Shown one piece after another: positions 57,239 to 58,000 of a stretch of DNA of 58,000 nucleotides (the stretch's first letter is position 1; the number at the start of each line of letters is the position of its first letter). Both the position numbers and the translations under genes were made by a program. The notes under the pieces were generated by a model, which was not told where the DNA came from, ran no database searches, and worked only from the letters and a program-made list of their open reading frames with translations. The stretch is taken from NCBI GenBank assembly GCA_014529385.2, contig CM043945.1, positions 144,205,741 to 144,263,740 on the forward strand. The letters run 5' to 3'. The stretch is from Adiantum capillus-veneris. Lineage: Eukaryota > Streptophyta > Polypodiopsida > Polypodiales > Pteridaceae.

Positions 57239-58000
57239 CTGATGGGGGCTTTTCACAAACCAAGCTCCCATACCCCTCTTCTCTTGTCCCCACCCCATGG
57301 AAACCTCCTCTTAGCGAGGGAGTGATAAAAGGCATTGGAAAAGTAAGAAAAAAAATAAAGTATGATTATGTAAATATATGAGAAAGATAAAATAGGCCAC
57401 CTCATGCCTACGGGGCAGCCCATCCCCACCTTGCCTCCTTTTTTCTCACTGTTGCCCCGCTGTGTGCCCTTTTCCTCTCCTCCACTCAAAAGGTCAACCC
57501 CCTCTCTCTTCCCCTTGTCCTTTCTCCTTTCTCTCTCCCCTCAAGCTACCCCACCTCTCACCAATAATGCATTCGAACTCACCAATAATGCACCCTAACT
57601 CACATGCAATTTATCCTATCTTCCAAAATAGTATACCCCACCCCCCCTTTCTCTCTTCTATCATATCCCATGACCCAAATACCCCCCTCTCTCTCTAAAG
57701 GGCGCCATGTCTCTTGTCTTGTAGCTAAATAACCTCCCCCCACACTCACACACACTCAGTTTCACTGAAAAAGGTGCCCACAGATCCATCCCCACCCGGT
57801 GGGTACCTAATTTTTCTTGTGTTCACACACATCTGCACACAGATTCACCTCTAAACACATTCCCCTCTTGTAATTACTTTATTCTCCATGTCACCTCTCA
57901 CTTTTTTTCATCAACCCATCTCTCTCTCTTAGTCTCTCTCTCATGAGACTGTTGTTCTGGCACATATACACACAACCAGACAAGTGGGGCCCACAGTCAC
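57239..58000. other. Pyrimidine-rich spacer at the right edge
   Basis: C/T-rich DNA with many CTCTCT, CCCCAC and CACACA runs. No gene, LTR or other element recognised. Confidence 0.4.

Overview
The window is nuclear DNA of a land plant. It is dominated by nested transposable elements and has one host gene that looks intact. Evidence: plant-type Ty3/gypsy and Ty1/copia elements with initiator-tRNA-Met primer-binding sites, GT-AG introns in several genes, long GA/CA microsatellites, and a plant sugar transporter of the STP type. The transposon density and microsatellite load would suit a large-genome plant such as a fern or lycophyte, but that is a guess. I see no rRNA, intact tRNA, CRISPR, operon or bacterial feature.

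Layout. 1-5367 (minus): 5' part of a Ty3/gypsy element (A), open from gag to RNase H and cut by the window edge. It appears inserted in the gag of an older gypsy element (B), whose LTR is 7364-8632. 8716-19582 (minus): degenerate copia element 1 (TSD CCCTA), whose gag is split by younger copia element 2 at 12459-17636 (TSD ATTGT). 20042-20822 (plus): decayed PIF1-like helicase fragment. 21354-45413 (minus): copia element 3 (334-bp LTRs, TSD CAGGC), split by an 18.65-kb insertion at 25470-44121. 45469-47353 (plus): four-exon STP-type sugar transporter. 47354-58000: decayed repeats, including a transporter-exon relic, a hairpin element, a SINE-like sequence, microsatellites and a third gypsy LTR (55979-57238, opposite orientation).

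The most unusual object is the 18.65-kb insertion. It has imperfect terminal inverted repeats (TTTAGGAA..T.GGGAA), a TA target duplication, and its removal restores the copia 3 gag frame across the zinc-knuckle region. On the minus strand, left half, lie a multi-exon gene with a ParB-like domain and a methyltransferase-like domain, then two FCP1/NIF-type (HAD) phosphatase-like genes with altered catalytic aspartates. On the plus strand, right half, lies a broken candidate transposase with a DUF8039-like N-terminus and a DUF7869-like RNase-H-like core. Between and within these are about 40 copies of a palindrome, consensus AGGCTCRAACTTAAGYTYGAGCCT, in two minisatellite arrays, in introns and in spacers. 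I saw no copy outside the element. The combination suggests a giant DNA transposon with a phage-like DNA-modification cargo gene. This copy is defective: every premature stop can be explained by a C-to-T or G-to-A change, and there are a few single-base frameshifts.

Relative ages from my hand LTR comparison: copia 1 about 7%, copia 3 about 3.6%, copia 2 about 1.8%. The giant element must be younger than copia 3. Copia 3 landed 55 bp upstream of the transporter ATG, so about 24 kb of transposon now separates that gene from its ancestral upstream sequence.
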